A stretch of DNA of 36,759 bases, taken from Silene noctiflora (taxonomy: Eukaryota; Streptophyta; Magnoliopsida; Caryophyllales; Caryophyllaceae). A program made the translations under genes and the position numbers. The stretch covers positions 185,092 through 221,850 of the forward strand of contig VHZZ01000272.1 in the NCBI GenBank assembly GCA_009801015.1, read 5' to 3'. The notes under the pieces are model-generated. The model had not been told where the DNA came from, ran no database searches, and saw only the letters and a list, made by a program, of their open reading frames with translations. Below are positions 22,819 through 32,290 of this stretch, in pieces. Position 1 is the stretch's first letter. The number at the start of each line of letters is the position of its first letter.

Positions 22819-23277
22819 TTTTACTACACAATGCCAAAACCTTACCACGAAGATCAAATCATAGGTTTAAATGAATTATGACCGCCGAACACGAAAATTT
22901 GGTTTAATCGATTTAAGTGAAATGTATGATTTGAAAATTAATCTCGATTTAAGTAAGACTAATTGGATGGCGGGATTAAAGTGTGATTAAATACAGTGAA
23001 TTTAAAAGAGAAAAGTGATAGGAGTAGTGAGATAACGAGGAAAATTGAAGGAGAGGGAAGATTAGGGTTCTTGAATTCTGGAATTTGGGGATTTTTCTGG
23101 CGACTAGATCAGGGGTGGGTGGGTGGGTGGGTGGGTGGGTGGTGGATGTCACCGATTACAGAGTGTTTTGATTTCTGCAGATTGCTACTGCCTTTCTTTT
23201 TTCCTTTGTTGGCGACGTCGTTTTACTGTTAATTCGACAGTTGTAGGATATTTCTCATTTACTCGTCGTGCATAGAA
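22819..23277 (-). promoter_or_regulatory. 5' flank and probable 5'UTR of the EH-domain gene
   Basis: This 459-bp stretch precedes the EH-gene start codon and should hold its 5'UTR and core promoter. No clear TATA box is visible. The plus strand has the run GGGGTGGGTGGG..., so the transcribed-sense strand is CCCACC-rich at 23112-23145, about 300 bp upstream of the ATG. Remains of a MITE and a gypsy element start at 23278, so any older distal promoter was displaced by about 1.5 kb. Confidence 0.4.
23112..23145 (+). repeat. (GGGT)n microsatellite, potential G-quadruplex
   Basis: Seven G-runs of three or four, each separated by a single T, then GGTGG. Single-base loops make this an ideal G-quadruplex-forming motif. 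It lies in the 5' flank of the EH gene on the non-coding (template) strand. Confidence 0.85.
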
Positions 23278-23982
23278 AACCAAATAGTTTTGGCTTAGGA
23301 CGGTATTGTAACACCCCATACTCTGAGGTACCTTATCAAGGACTACCTCCGAATATAAGGATGCTACCATCTCGATTTTCCGAGGCAGTGAACATCATAT
23401 AAACCATAATGAAACATTAAATATAAATATAGTTCAAGTGATTACAAAATCCTCCATAAAACGGAGTACAAAACCAAACCAAAAGTTGTGATAAATTAAA
23501 GAAAGTCTGCGGAAGTTACAAAAACTCATGAAGACTCCACCTGCTAATCCCGCCGCATAGTCAACAGCCATCATCGTCAATACCTGCTAAGCCAACTGTT
23601 CACCATCTCCGAATGGATCACCACAGTTTTGAAAACAATAACGGTGTCAGTCAACTGAACAACTATATACAGTAAATAATGTACACAAATCAAAACAAAC
23701 TGCCACACCGTCGCCGCCACCATCATCACCACACATCAAGTAACCTACTACACACCGAAGTGTGTAGCCCTGCCAGTGGGGACCGTAGCCATACCACCTA
23801 ACCACTCACAATAACTCAACTCTTAATGTGCACATCCCTCCTCCGTTGAGAGAACGCAGGAGGCGAACAATGGAGGTGAGACCACCTCTCACAATGGCTC
23901 ACAAAATCACAAAATCAATCACATCTCAATCACACCCAACACCAACATCTACCACCAACAACACCATCACAACATCGTCACA

Positions 23983-24013
23983 ATCATATAATCATATAAT
24001 CATATAATCATAT
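23983..24013. repeat. (ATCATATA)n microsatellite within the gypsy LTR
   Basis: Three full 8-bp units and a partial fourth. It lies inside the 1.3-kb LTR and probably arose after insertion, since such short arrays change quickly. Confidence 0.8.
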
Positions 24014-24439
24014 CACAGAACACAATACAAGATCGCAACATTATACAATATACAGTTCTACAATCAACTGAGTAGGAAAACTCTACCTCAACAAGCAAAT
24101 CCGGCAATAAGCAACAGATCAGAATGTTTCCTCTACGAAGTCTCCTCCTATAACGAAGCAATTACAACAAATAAGACACAAATCCCCAAAAACCCCCAAA
24201 TTAGAAATTAGGGTTACATATGATAGGCCAAAGGACTCAATTAAAGACTTACCCTGACGATTACAGAATTAAGATGCGTGAAAACCCCAACAAATGACAA
24301 GGATGCGCCGCAGATTGAAGTATTAGAAGGAGAAGCAGTTGTCGATGCTTAGGATTTTGTTTTAAAAAGAGAATAAACGATTTACTGCTTCTCGTTCTAA
24401 TATATATACTTTCCGCCAAAAAGCCGGCACGAACGGGAC

Positions 24440-24508
24440 ACTCGGTCGAGTATACGACACTCGACTGAGTACACGCCACTCGACCGAGTGCTTCGCACTC
24501 GTCCGAGT
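24440..24508. repeat. Array of 12-bp near-palindromes, 19-bp period, inside the gypsy LTR
   Basis: ACTCGGTCGAGT (24440), ACTCGACTGAGT (24459), ACTCGACCGAGT (24478) and ACTCGTCCGAGT (24497) start exactly 19 bp apart. A fifth, ACTCGTCGAGTA, is at 24549. The consensus ACTCGNCNGAGT is a near-perfect palindrome. In the element's own (minus) orientation the array lies within the first 170 bp of the LTR, the U3 region. Confidence 0.85.
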
Positions 24509-25013
24509 CCCCAAATCCTAGAACACTGACAAACCAACTCACATTGGCACTCGTCGAGTACCCTGTACTATGCCGAGTATCTCAATGCCAAAAATCACGA
24601 GTATTACAGTCTTCCCTCCTTAAAACGAACTTCGTCTCCGAAATTCAAACCCATACCTCCATGACATGCACACCTATCATTCTATTATCCAACACCATTC
24701 CACTCTCATCTTTCATCCTCGACACTAACTCACTCAACCAAGCCTACCTCAGCAATACAACTTACAACATAACATCAACCATAGAATTGTCTTATCTAAT
24801 TCCACCATTACAATTCCCCAAATGAGAGCGTCTACCAAAATGAAATGTTACAGGTATTATCCGTCTTAAGTTTAAGACGAATCAAATATTATCACATGTT
24901 AATAATAAACGCAAAAATATTGGTTTTTAGGCAACTTGTCATGTGATTGGTATGTATTTGACCCGTTTTAAGCTTAAGACAGATAATGTCTATCTTAAAT
25001 AAGAATTTGTGTT

Positions 25014-26372
25014 AGATTTTGGCTAGGTTAACGGGTAAAAGTAAAAGTGGTAAAACTAAATATTGAATTTTGTTATAACTTTGAATTATTCTTAAAATTT
25101 TATTTATCAAACAGAGAATGTAGTCATGATATATTTCATAGCTAAAATCAAACATGAACATTAGACTACGTCGTGTTCACCACTTTATCGATTTATGTAA
25201 TGTCCGTTATTACGTATAATTGCTTTTACACATATTTCTAATATAAGAGAATTTATAAATTTGATGGGTTCATATTGTCCTTTGGGGATGGGGGATCGTG
25301 TTTCGTGGCAATAGAGCGAGGGATGACTTATGGGTAAAGATGGTGGTGAGATTTGCTGGAGATTAGCGAGATTGATGGAAGTGGGACTTTGGTGGAGGGC
25401 GACCCTTTCATGTCAGCTATAATGGTGTGGCGGTGGAGCCCGTGGAGGGGGAGGGACGGGAAAGTGATGGTGGTGCTCATGGTTAAAGTAGGGTGGTGAT
25501 GGAGGCGTGGTTAGGTGGTGATGTTGGGTTTGGTGTGAGGGAATTGAAAATGATGGAACTGAGCGGTGTGATAGTGGTGACAATCTCGCAATGGTGCATG
25601 GTGGGTAGGGTATTAAGGTGACAGTATATTAGTCGCAGAAATTTGCATACGATACCGATTATATTATTGTAATTTGTGAATGAAATGGTATTATACTATT
25701 CATTATTTTGGTTAAAATGAGGTTAACAAAATTAGTAAGTTTGTTAAAACTATTTTAAGCCTGAAGTGAATTTAAACAATAAGATTTATAAAACTAATTA
25801 ATATTCATTACTAATTAATTATATCAATTTTTAGATTTGTTTTGTGCTTATAACTGTTAAAATGAGAATTTATTAAACAAAATTAAGACATACTCCGTAT
25901 TTGACAACTAAAAAGAAACAAATAAGATGATGTGTCATACAAGTATCCATGCATTGTCACATTAATAACGCATGACAAATCGTTGCGTAAGACTTAGTTT
26001 TAGGTAAGACTGATCTAATATTACTAAGCCCAAGAAAATTACTTAGTAAAAATATAAAATATAAGTATGCAAGTTTGAGCCCATGCCACGGGCTGGGGGT
26101 ATGTCGACTAGGGTTGGGTCGGGCTGGGAGTGTGTCCAAAGACAATTGAGATCGATCGATCGGGTCGGGCCAGTGTGGTCCGGGATAGCCTGCACTTGTG
26201 TCCATGTCGAATTAGTGTATCTAGTATCTACCTATGATTTGTATTGTTGGGCCTTCATAAGCTAGTGGGTTGGTTAGGGAAATTGAAATCCCTTTTAGAC
26301 AAAGTGGAAATCTGGGTATTTTTCACTTAACTATAACTTTTAAATTCTTTTTTTTTTTTTTGCGTAATTATA
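25014..26372. other. Intergenic DNA, no gene; contains a GGTGG-rich island
   Basis: AT-rich at both sides. A purine-rich island at about 25290-25620 is full of GGTGG, GGAGG and GATGG on the plus strand and has stops in every frame. An ACTCCGTAT fragment occurs at about 25890. A GC-richer patch at 26080-26190 includes GATCGATCGATCGGGTCGGG. The 82-residue minus frame 25957-26205 has no family resemblance. Confidence 0.5.
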
Positions 26373-26448
26373 CTCATTTGTTTTAATTATTTGTTTGTCT
26401 TTGATTCACGAAGAATAAAAAAAAAACAAGTAATTGAGACAAATGGAG
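26373..26448. mobile_element. Stowaway MITE, 76 bp
   Basis: Left end CTCATTTGTTTTAATTATTT and right end, on the other strand, CTCCATTTGTCTCAATTACT pair along about 25 bp. TA flanks both sides (26371-26372, 26449-26450). It is close in sequence to the Stowaway copy in the transporter 5'UTR intron. Confidence 0.75.
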
Positions 26449-26730
26449 TAGTTTTATATGAATGAGAGTGTCTTATATGAGTAACTTTTATACCGAACTG
26501 CATGAAAATGAGATAGCGTTAATAAACCTGAGTCGGGTTCTAAATTATTAATTGAAAATGAGAGGATTCATAATTTGGAGAATACAACATTTAAGTCGGT
26601 CCAAATATGTAGAAAGTAACCCATGCTAGCTGTTCTCATTTCTCAAGTGGTGTTATTTTTGTCAAGTGTCATAATTCATACTAGTAGTTAAAATTGTACG
26701 ACAATTAGGTGACATTACTCCACAAATCAA

Positions 26731-27092
26731 ACTACAGTTTTTCCCAATTATCATGATGTTACGTTTGATTATGTAATTATTAGGATAACTTATATTTCTT
26801 CCCTTCAACTACACTCTACCACTTTGTTTTTTCACGTATGACAAAGCGTGTTTTACGCGCTAAATATCGTTAGCTACGTATTTGTAAAAATTATAAAAGT
26901 TAGATATTTTTTAATGTATTCGTAAAGACGGATCAAACAAGACTCCACATGAATATATTTTCACGTATGTATTGGGAGAAAATTGAAATTAAATACTTAT
27001 TTGTGAATATTGTACAAAAATGAAAGTGGTATAGTTTCCCACTACAGTTTTTCCCAATTATCATGATGCTACGTTTGATTATGTAATTATTA
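26731..27092. repeat. 52-bp direct repeat flanking a 258-bp segment
   Basis: ACTACAGTTTTTCCCAATTA begins both copies (26731-26782 and 27041-27092); over 52 bp they differ at one base. The segment between carries AAGACGGATCAAACAAGACT and other sequence resembling a dispersed repeat; its two ends are partly complementary (CTCTACCACTTTG against GAAAGTGGTATAG). Confidence 0.8.
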
Positions 27093-27120
27093 ATAGTTTA
27101 TAGTCAGTTAGTGTTAAACC

Positions 27121-27297
27121 TTGTTCTTTCTGACTTAATTTCAATTTATTTTAATAGCTCAGCTTCATTTAAACTTAACTGAACTGAATGAAGCTGAACG
27201 AAGCTAAAGTAAGCGTTAATTTATTAAGAGATGAGTTGAATTGAATTTAATAGAGTTAAACTGAAATAAAATGAGCTGAAATTAAGCCGAAAAGAAC
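27121..27297. mobile_element. GAACTGA-type element with terminal inverted repeats
   Basis: The left end TTGTTCTTTCTGACTTAATT and the right end, on the other strand, GTTCTTTTCGGCTTAATTTC form inverted repeats of about 25 bp, continuing as TCA. AAACC flanks both sides (27116-27120 and 27298-27302) and may be a 5-bp target duplication. The interior is made of degenerate 10-bp units such as GAACTGAATGAAGCTGAAC. No coding capacity. Confidence 0.6.
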
Positions 27298-27302
27298 AAA
27301 CC

Positions 27303-27420
27303 CTAAGTTCAACTCAACCATTAAGCTAATTTCAATTCAAATTAACTCTTATTACAACTTTATTCAGTTTATTTTAACTTATCTTAATTTCATTCAGTTC
27401 AATTTAACTTCTTTATTCGG
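27303..27420 (-). repeat. Second GAACTGA-type array, opposite orientation
   Basis: Immediately beyond the previous element, units TTCAACTCAA, TTTCAATTCA, TTTATTCAGT and TTCATTCAGTTCAATT read as the complement of the GAACTGA type, so the pair forms a large imperfect inverted arrangement. No separate ends are visible. Confidence 0.45.
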
Positions 27421-27709
27421 AAAAGGAAAACATGGCAAATTATTTGTAGTAGTAGTAAATGGTAAAAGTTGTTATCATCAATTATTGGTCATATAGTTGA
27501 TGATTACCCAGTGAAAAGAGGAAATCGACCCTAAAAATTGTAATTTTGGTCGAATATGAAAGGTAGCTTTTTGATTGGGAGGCATGGCAAGACATTATCA
27601 TAGTTTATGGTTGCCCATCACATCGTCTTTTTTTCTTGTTGATGGCCTTTGCCGCTTAGGCATATTCGGTGAAGGCACCAAAGATATATCAAAAATATCT
27701 CACAAAATA
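27421..27709. other. Intergenic DNA, no gene seen
   Basis: AT-rich with short frames only. The frame starting at 27575 runs straight into the next Stowaway element and is a chance reading. Confidence 0.5.
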
Positions 27710-27898
27710 CTCCCTCCGTCCCGGCCATTTTGTTATTCTATTATACTTTGGAGGTTTTGGTCAATTGTTGTCCTTTTTTATTTTAGGAATGTATTTTATG
27801 AGAAATTTAATCCACTTGTCATTTAATATTGGTCTCTTCCTTTTTCCTTAGTCTTTGTAACAAAACCAAAATACAACAATTGACTGAAACGGAGGGAG
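27710..27898. mobile_element. Stowaway MITE, 189 bp, with intact termini
   Basis: It begins CTCCCTCCGTCCCGGCCATT and ends, on the other strand, CTCCCTCCGTTTCAGTCAAT. TA flanks both sides (27708-27709, 27899-27900). This is the best-preserved Stowaway copy in the window. Confidence 0.88.
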
Positions 27899-28354
27899 TA
27901 ACGCATTTGGCTCTAGTACGAGACGAGAATTGAGATATTAAGACTTTTTGGACTTAATTAGCAAATTTTTGTGAACTAAACTTAAAAATGGTTACTTTAA
28001 AGAACATGGCCTAATAGTATTTACATATACAAGATTATGTGACTTGTGACTTATGAAGGTGAACAGAGTAAATAAATTGCATTTTTTACAAGTAGAAGAT
28101 TTGAAGATTTGTAAAATATTACTCCGTATCAAACTTGTATATCATCACAATTCACCCTAGGGAGCAAATTCTGTTTTTTTTTTTTCATTTTTTATATATT
28201 ATTTCAATAGGTTGAGTCAATTTGTATTTTCTCGCCGACTAGGTTGAGTCCATCTTCTTTCCAGGTCTGAAAGGGAACTCGAGAAAAAAAAAAACAAGGG
28301 CCAAGATTAGAATTGATCGTAGAAAAAAAGGTAAAAACAATTTACACATAAAAA

Positions 28355-28520
28355 GAATTTCAGCTCATTTCAGTTCAGCTCAACTCTATTTAGTTAAGTT
28401 ATGTTCAGCTTAACTCATATCTTCACAAAAGTAACTCTTAATTCAGCCGTATTCGGTTCATCTTAACTTCATTCAGTTCCGCCATACTCCATTTAATTCA
28501 GTTCAGCTCGTTTCAACTGA
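28355..28520 (-). repeat. GAACTGA-type array, minus orientation
   Basis: TTTCAGCTCA, TTTCAGTTCA, GCTCAACTCT, TTCAGCTTAACT and, after a centre near 28425-28445, TTCAGCC, TTCATTCAGTTC and TTCAGTTCAGCTCG repeat with a period near 10 bp. No terminal repeats or target duplication were found. Confidence 0.5.
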
Positions 28521-28633
28521 AAAAAAAAAAGTTATTTTCACATTTCTAAAAAGAAAACATAGAAAAATGAGAGAGTCAAAAACTATAAAAAAAATGATCG
28601 GAACTGATTGCACAAAAAAAAGGGATACTTTAC

Positions 28634-29172
28634 AGTGTACCATCAAGGTTTTTGTTTTCTATGTTATAACCCTACATTTTTGAAGTTTTATGGTGTACCC
28701 CTGAACTCTATACAATAGTCTATATCATGACCTTATTGATTGTCTTTACTAACTTAGTTTCTTAATTGATTTATTAAATCATCGATTTACCATTTCAATT
28801 ACTTGATAACCTACTCATTTACTTATTAGTTCGCCGAATTACCCAAGAATCCACCAAATAGTATATGAATCTAACTAAAATTTATCAAATCTCTATTATC
28901 ATTTCATGCTTCATAACAGAAATTTTTAAAAGTAGTTTATGCTGATTAAAAGTGATTTGTGATATTTCTCATATAGGATGGTGATAATACAACATTAACG
29001 AGTCGATCGGAATAAAGGTCAAAGTATAATTGTTTAATAGTGATCAAGTTAATAGAGAGTTGAACGGTGTCATGATAGAAAAATAAATAAGAAGTTTAGA
29101 CTTTAGAGGTACAATGTAGAATATAAAAAAAAAAAGTTCAATATAAAAAACCAAAAAACTCAAAAATACACC
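28634..29172. mobile_element. Probable foldback DNA element with ~75-bp inverted ends
   Basis: The left arm (GTGTACCATCAAGGTTTTTG and on to CCCCTGAACTC near 28710) pairs imperfectly with the right arm, which on the other strand reads GGTGTATTTTTGAGTTTTTT and ends TACATTGTACCTCTAAAG. I estimate about two-thirds identity over 75 bp. The interior has no long frame. No target duplication was defined; class unknown. Confidence 0.45.
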
Positions 29173-29530
29173 ATAAAATATCATAAAAAAAAAATAATTA
29201 ATGTCCACCTAGAAAACCAATACAAATCCAAGTTTAAAATAATTATTTTCCCCAATCCAACAATATAAGTTAATGTTTATAAAAGCTAGTGCAATCTAGA
29301 GTGTTTCGGTTGCATGATTAGGAGCATCTTATTTAAAAGAATTGAAATTGTATCCACCCAAGATATTAAATAATCCGTATCCTTTTGAATTATTAATGAA
29401 TAAATTGGAACAAAGTCTCCATGTGATGGACCAAATGATACAAGGGATGCCTCCAAAATCCCATACTTTAAAATACTTTATTTTCCACTCATAAATTGTA
29501 CAATCAATAGGCCCCCTCTCTTTTATACTC

Positions 29531-29555
29531 TTATTATTATTATTATTATTATTAT
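29531..29555. repeat. (TTA)n microsatellite followed by (GTT)n
   Basis: Eight TTA units, then four GTT units. The asparagine- and glutamine-rich frame seen on the minus strand here is only a reading of this simple repeat. Confidence 0.85.
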
Positions 29556-29574
29556 GTTGTTGTTGTTTATACAT

Positions 29575-30680
29575 GTCGACCTACTTATTTGTTTTATGTA
29601 TTGCGAGAAATTAAATGCATTTATTTTGTTTTATAATAGTTTTAAATATGAAAAAAAATTATGGGGGTATAAGATTATGATTGGTACTACTCGGTAATTT
29701 GGTATGATAAATATGTGAAGTTGGTCCGTAAAAATTATTAAGGGAACGAACTAGTAATCTGAAATTTAGCACTTTGAAGTTTTAGCCAAGAGTTTTAAAT
29801 TTTTTATTACAAAGAGAAAATTTTTCTTGTTAGTCTCTTTCTGGGAATAGTAACATGGAGTGAAGTTGACATTTTTATTCCACATTTACGTCTCATCTCA
29901 TATTTCGTATTTTACAATTTTGATCTTATGTCACATTATCCCTCAAATAGTACAAGGAGTGAAAATATCTACTAGCAAACTAATGGTTTGTAACAAGATA
30001 TTGAGATAGGAGATGGGAAACAAAGTTAGAAAGAGAATCCGCTCTCAAAAAATTCACTTCATGGAATTTCGAGAACTTGTAATCATTCAAGTTTCTTCTT
30101 TCTTTGTAAGAAAGAACTAAGAAGAAGAGGAAGAGTGCCACTCTTCCTAGTTTCTAAGTTATTTGCTTATCTTTAATGAGACGAAGGGAGCAACTGAAAG
30201 AAATGTCGTGAAAAAAATAATGAAGACGTTCTAGAACAAAGAGGTAACAAGATATAAAAAAGTTGTATATGGATAACCAAAGCAAGAAAGAAAACATAAT
30301 TTACATGAGCAAGAAACCAATACAACCCAAACTAAAATGGTACATATCCTCCATGAGACCACAACTCCACAACCCTTCAATTTCTAGCTCCCATCTTTTG
30401 TCCACACTCCCATTCATGATTGTATATAATTTTCAAAATAAACAAATCCAAAAATACTAATCCACTACTTTACATATAATACTACACTATAATAATTAAC
30501 TAATTTTTTTTTAAAAAAATAAATCCCTATCTAATTTTCTATATTATTCAATCATCCCCTCATGATCTTAGTCATTGAGCCATAGCCGTAGACAGTCTTA
30601 AGCAAGACCAATTGTATAAAGTAATATAACGCGATGTCTTGGCCGAGATTTGATCCCATGAAGTAAAGTTCGAAAAAATG
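29575..30680. other. AT-rich intergenic DNA downstream of the EXORDIUM-like gene, no gene seen
   Basis: Only short frames, none with family resemblance. A patch at about 30600-30660 has GGGATCAAATCTCGGCC on the minus strand, which looks like a tRNA-type B box and might be a worn SINE, but no A box was found. Confidence 0.45.
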
Positions 30681-30686
30681 TTTATT
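30681..30686 (-). terminator. Candidate poly(A) signal AATAAA of the EXORDIUM-like gene
   Basis: AATAAA on the minus strand about 45 bases after the stop codon, a reasonable position for a plant polyadenylation signal. Confidence 0.5.
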
Positions 30687-30728
30687 TAAGCCCGAAAATA
30701 TGTATTAAGCTCAAGTATATATTGAACC

Positions 30729-32290
30729 TTAATCCATTGCATTAGGACCAACACAAGCCTTCAAAACAGGGCTCCATAGCCATTGAACCAAGAACTTCCT
30801 CCCATTCCTCCCTAACAAATTAAAGGTCTTTCCTTCCCTATCCCTCATCACTTGCCCGGTGTACCCGCCACCGCCACCAGTCCCATACAACCCTTCACAC
30901 AAGTCCCCTATCTCGGTCGGAGCTGTTGGGTCTTCGCCTGCGTACCAGGCATTGATCAATGGGTTTGATGAAAGCTCGGCTAGTTCATGACCTATTACAC
31001 TTATCATCCCGTCCACGCCTACGTCATTGTTTGGTGGTTTCAAGGCGGTTAAGCCGCCACCAGTCATATATGCCGGGATTGCGAAAGGGTATGCGCAGAC
31101 GTCCGCGCATTGCTTGCCGGAGTTCCCTATCCAAGCGTATGGGAGCGTGTACCTAAACACATTCAATTCGGTTAGTTGGAGTTCTCTGACTATCATGTTT
31201 ACAGAAAACGCTATTCAGCAATAATTATAGAATGAGACCGTCTTACGGTATAAAACGTCCTATTGGTCACAAATTGTAGAATAAGAACCGTGTGACATAG
31301 AGCTAGTTAAGTTAAAGATCACTAAAATGGAAAAAATTCAAATATCAAGACATCAAAGTGCTAAATAATTCAAAAATTAGATTGCCCCGAGGTGAATTTA
31401 ATGAAATCAAAGGACAAAAATCAAAGTTACTTTAATCTTTCAGACAGTGACTTCAAATTCAATTTAGCTCAAAATTTCAAGTACCTAAAATTAATTCAAA
31501 ATCAAATTATCTCAAAAATTCAGGCATCAAATCTAAAACTAAATTCAATGCTATGACATAAACAATCGCGATATTTTAATTTAAGGTAAACAAATGATAT
31601 GATAGAGACGGAAATTCAAAGATAAACATACCCGACTAAAGAGGGAAAAGTGAAGTAATGAAATCCACAAACAGCCCTGCAATAATCCTGCATAGTAACA
31701 TCCGTAGCCGTCAAAATCAAATAAATCCCATGCTTATGATCAACAGGAAACGGCGCCGTTTTGACAGCATTAGCAATCACCAGCTGTACAGACAACCTAG
31801 TCAAGTGGGTCCCTTGGGAGTACTTATGGTCGGAATATTCCCCGGCCACCAGAATATTCCTCGACACATTAGCACCAGTCTGATCAGTATACAACGAAAC
31901 AGTCTTCCACCACTCCGACACCGTATTAACCTCCTCCTCCTTCGTCTTCGCCTTGGGGTTATCATCCTCAGGCGAAATGGAGTGGATGAAGTCCTTGATG
32001 ATGGACTGTTGTTTAGCAGCCCATCGACCGTACCAAATAATGTAAACATTAATAGGAGAAGACGAGAGAACTGGACCCATATGGTATTTTAGGTCTACTA
32101 AATTGGAAGAACCTTCAAATTTTTTAGAGTTTTTTAAATTAGGGATTTTAGGGTTGATTATTTCTGGTTTAATTTCTAGGGTTTGTAGTTTATCTTCTTG
32201 TGGTTTTGATGTTGCTGTACATGATAATGTTAATGTTAGTGATAGTGTGAGGGTAAATAAGAGGGAGAAAACGGGGTTTAGGGGTGACAT
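30729..32290 (-). CDS. EXORDIUM-like secreted protein (PHI-1 family)
   Basis: Two exons, 32290-31632 and 31152-30729, join across a 479-bp GT-AG intron at a split glycine codon (1083 nt, 360 residues). The product belongs to the phosphate-induced protein 1/EXORDIUM family, apoplastic proteins linked to brassinosteroid-responsive growth and carbon status in Arabidopsis; their biochemical activity is not settled. An N-terminal hydrophobic signal peptide (about 1-28, [19 protein letters not shown]) is clear, and the conserved domain covers about 70-355. Visible family features: [11 protein letters not shown] (80-90), [11 protein letters not shown] (124-134), [15 protein letters not shown] across the junction, [17 protein letters not shown] (310-317) and KFLVQW. 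One glycosylation sequon is NVS (141-143). The variant with [20 protein letters not shown] (275-294) matches the EXL3/EXL5-type branch as I recall it. Of these, an EXL5-like identity is favoured by the neighbourhood but not proven. The start is set by the signal peptide. Confidence 0.92.

Larger units (their letters stand above)
23307..24852 (-). mobile_element. Deleted Ty3/gypsy retrotransposon: one LTR plus 3' internal stub
   Basis: On the minus strand a 1302-bp LTR runs from 24608 (TGTAATACTCG) to 23307 (GGGGTGTTACA). It is preceded by a purine-rich tract AAGGAGGGAAGAC (polypurine tract) and the upstream GGAGACGAAGTTCGTTTTAA, typical of the 3' end of plant chromovirus-type (Tekay-like) elements. 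The remaining 244 bp (24609-24852) are internal 3' sequence whose outer end reads TGTAACA, like the very start of a 5' LTR. A 5-bp duplication GGTAT flanks the whole unit (23302-23306 and 24853-24857). So the element kept both outer ends but lost almost all of the 5' LTR and all of gag-pol. The superfamily call rests on the LTR ends and polypurine region only. Confidence 0.7.
23278..25013. mobile_element. Older foldback MITE, split by the gypsy insertion
   Basis: Right part 24853-25013 contains ATTATCCGTCTTAAG (24856) and its counterpart CTTAAGACAGATAAT (about 24973-24987), with complementarity continuing through GTCAAATA and CACATG. Left part about 23278-23306 ends CTTAGGACGGTAT, which lines up with the far right arm TATCTTAAATAAGAATTTGTG read in reverse. 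Removing the gypsy element and one GGTAT copy restores a single foldback element of about 190 bp. Ends are approximate. Confidence 0.6.

Noticed and set aside
22816..22857. Upstream in-frame ATG at 22857 as the start of the EH protein
   Set aside because: It would add 13 hydrophobic residues before MAAQ; related proteins begin just before the EH domain, so the ATG at 22818 is preferred.
29329..29574. Asparagine/glutamine-rich minus-strand frame
   Set aside because: The Asn/Gln run is just translation of the (TTA)n and (GTT)n microsatellites.
30600..30660. Possible SINE with B-box-like GGGATCAAATCTC on the minus strand
   Set aside because: No A box, no poly-A or short repeat tail, and no target duplication were seen.
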